Part shown: in pieces, positions 20,961 through 21,831 of the stretch
Position numbering within the stretch: the stretch's first letter is position 1
Layout of the letters: each line of letters starts with the position of its first letter
Source of the DNA: an uncultured Lachnospiraceae bacterium
GTDB lineage: Bacteria > Bacillota > Clostridia > Lachnospirales > Lachnospiraceae
NCBI GenBank assembly: GCA_910580195.1
Contig: CAJTWA010000020.1
Location: forward strand, 1-21,831
Length of the DNA stretch: 21,831 nucleotides
Reading direction: 5' to 3'
Notes under the pieces: model-generated
The model's database searches: none
What the model was told of the DNA's origin: nothing
What the model saw: only the letters and a program-made list of their open reading frames with translations
Position numbers and translations under genes: made by a program

Positions 20961-21831
20961 ATGGAACAGCAAGCAATTAAATTCCAATTTTCCGGGAACA
21001 GCCAGATGCCAAAGCTGCGGCAGACGGAATCCGAAGGGAGGGAATTCCCTTATTTATATTACCCAATGCTGGAAGAAACAGGGCTGGTAACGCACTGCTT
21101 TACCACCCGGCTGGGCGGCGTCAGCCAAGGCATGTTTGAAAGCCTGAACTTAAGTTTTTCCAGAGGGGATGACAGGACAGCCGTAGAAGAGAATTTCCGC
21201 AGGGTAGCCCTTGCCCTTGGGACGGAATATGGGAAGTTTGTGTTTACCGACCAGACCCATACCACCAATGTGCGGCGGGTAGGCAGGGAGGATGCCGGGA
21301 AAGGCTTAACCCGGGAGCGGGGCTATTCCGATGTGGATGGCCTAATTACCAATGAGCCGGGGCTGGTGCTTTCCACATTTTATGCAGACTGCGTGCCCCT
21401 GTATTTTGTAGACCCAAAGCACCGGGCCATCGGCCTGTCCCATTCCGGCTGGCGGGGAACCGTTGGGCGCATGGGGGCTAAGGCCCTTCTGGCGATGCAG
21501 CAGGAATTTCAGACAGACCCAGCGGACGTGCTCTGCGCCATCGGCCCTTCCATCTGCCAGAGCTGCTATGAAATCAGCGAGGATGTAGCCTTAGAATTCA
21601 AAAAAGAATTTCCCAGCCACATCAGCCGGCTATTGGAGGAAAAAGGCCAAGGCAAATACCAGCTGGACCTGTGGCGCGCCAATGAAACCGTCCTGCTGGA
21701 GGCGGGCATAAAGCAGGAACATCTGTCAGTTACAAACCTTTGCACCTGCTGTAATGATAAGCTTCTTTTTTCCCACCGGGCCAGCCAAGGGAAGAGGGGG
21801 AATTTAGGTGCATTTTTATGTTTAAAGGAAT
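20961..21831 (+). CDS. pgeF: PgeF/YfiH family laccase-domain protein, cut at the window edge
   Basis: Multicopper-oxidase-like (DUF152/YfiH) protein; family members act as purine nucleoside phosphorylase/adenosine deaminase or as PgeF, editing peptidoglycan precursors. ATG at 20961 follows AAGGAG. 290 codons are visible, ending NLGAFLCLKE plus one T, so the gene is probably complete except for its stop. Motifs: THCFTTRLGGVS (44-55), and the three expected metal ligands H100 (DQTHTTNV), C144 (YADCVPLYF) and H161 (GLSHSGWRGTVGRM), then CAIGPSICQSCYEI and NLCTCC. It lies downstream of the foldback element, and no promoter is obvious. Confidence 0.93.
   Translation, partial: MEQQAIKFQFSGNSQMPKLRQTESEGREFPYLYYPMLEETGLVTHCFTTRLGGVSQGMFESLNLSFSRGDDRTAVEENFRRVALALGTEYGKFVFTDQTHTTNVRRVGREDAGKGLTRERGYSDVDGLITNEPGLVLSTFYADCVPLYFVDPKHRAIGLSHSGWRGTVGRMGAKALLAMQQEFQTDPADVLCAIGPSICQSCYEISEDVALEFKKEFPSHISRLLEEKGQGKYQLDLWRANETVLLEAGIKQEHLSVTNLCTCCNDKLLFSHRASQGKRGNLGAFLCLKE

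Overview
The window looks like a chromosomal segment of a low-to-mid-GC Bacillota, most likely a Clostridia/Lachnospiraceae member. Evidence: sigma-A promoters with 17-nt spacers, strong Shine-Dalgarno sites, and Firmicutes gene order: ylxM-ffh-rpsP-khpA-rimM-trmD-[insert]-rplS-lepB-rbgA-lepB-rnhB-fliK-like-flhB-like-yraN, then pgeF. The rbgA-rnhB-fliK-like-flhB-like order matches ylqF-rnhB-ylqG-ylqH of Bacillus subtilis.

Region 1 (1-4002) is a decayed mobile-element landing zone. On the minus strand lie a hicAB toxin-antitoxin pair (hicB cut by the window edge) with its own promoter and twin operators, a YafQ-type toxin with its antitoxin, and a phage-type HNH/AP2-like protein. On the plus strand lie three small overlapping ICE/phage-type genes, the last truncated, and a tyrosine integrase with a missing N-terminus and a frame-shifting internal deletion.

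Region 2 (4151-8265) is the core SRP/ribosome operon: a strong promoter, ylxM, ffh, a hairpin-rich gap, rpsP, khpA, a terminator-like hairpin, rimM and trmD.

Region 3 (8326-13159) is an AT-rich insertion between trmD and rplS, genes that normally sit together. It carries a ComEC-like metallo-beta-lactamase-fold protein overlapping by 11 nt a 1115-residue protein that joins a trypsin-like protease with an intact catalytic triad to a P-loop GTPase-like domain. The GTPase core is split by about 340 helical residues. A Shine-Dalgarno sequence right after it, followed by 17 codons, suggests a lost third gene, cut off by the left end of an IS200/IS605-like element. This resembles an antiphage or conflict island and is the best candidate for an undescribed system.

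Region 4 (13177-21831) returns to core genes: rplS with promoter, probable leader and terminator; two signal peptidase I genes around rbgA; rnhB; orphan FliK-like and FlhB-C-terminal-like genes; yraN; and pgeF, cut at or just before its stop. Nearly every gap here and the rimM-trmD gap holds short tandem repeats of 35-70 bp, a different unit in each gap. In three cases (rimM, flhB-like, yraN) the first unit is the 3' end of the upstream gene itself. The yraN tail array is interrupted by a 255-bp foldback (MITE-like) element.
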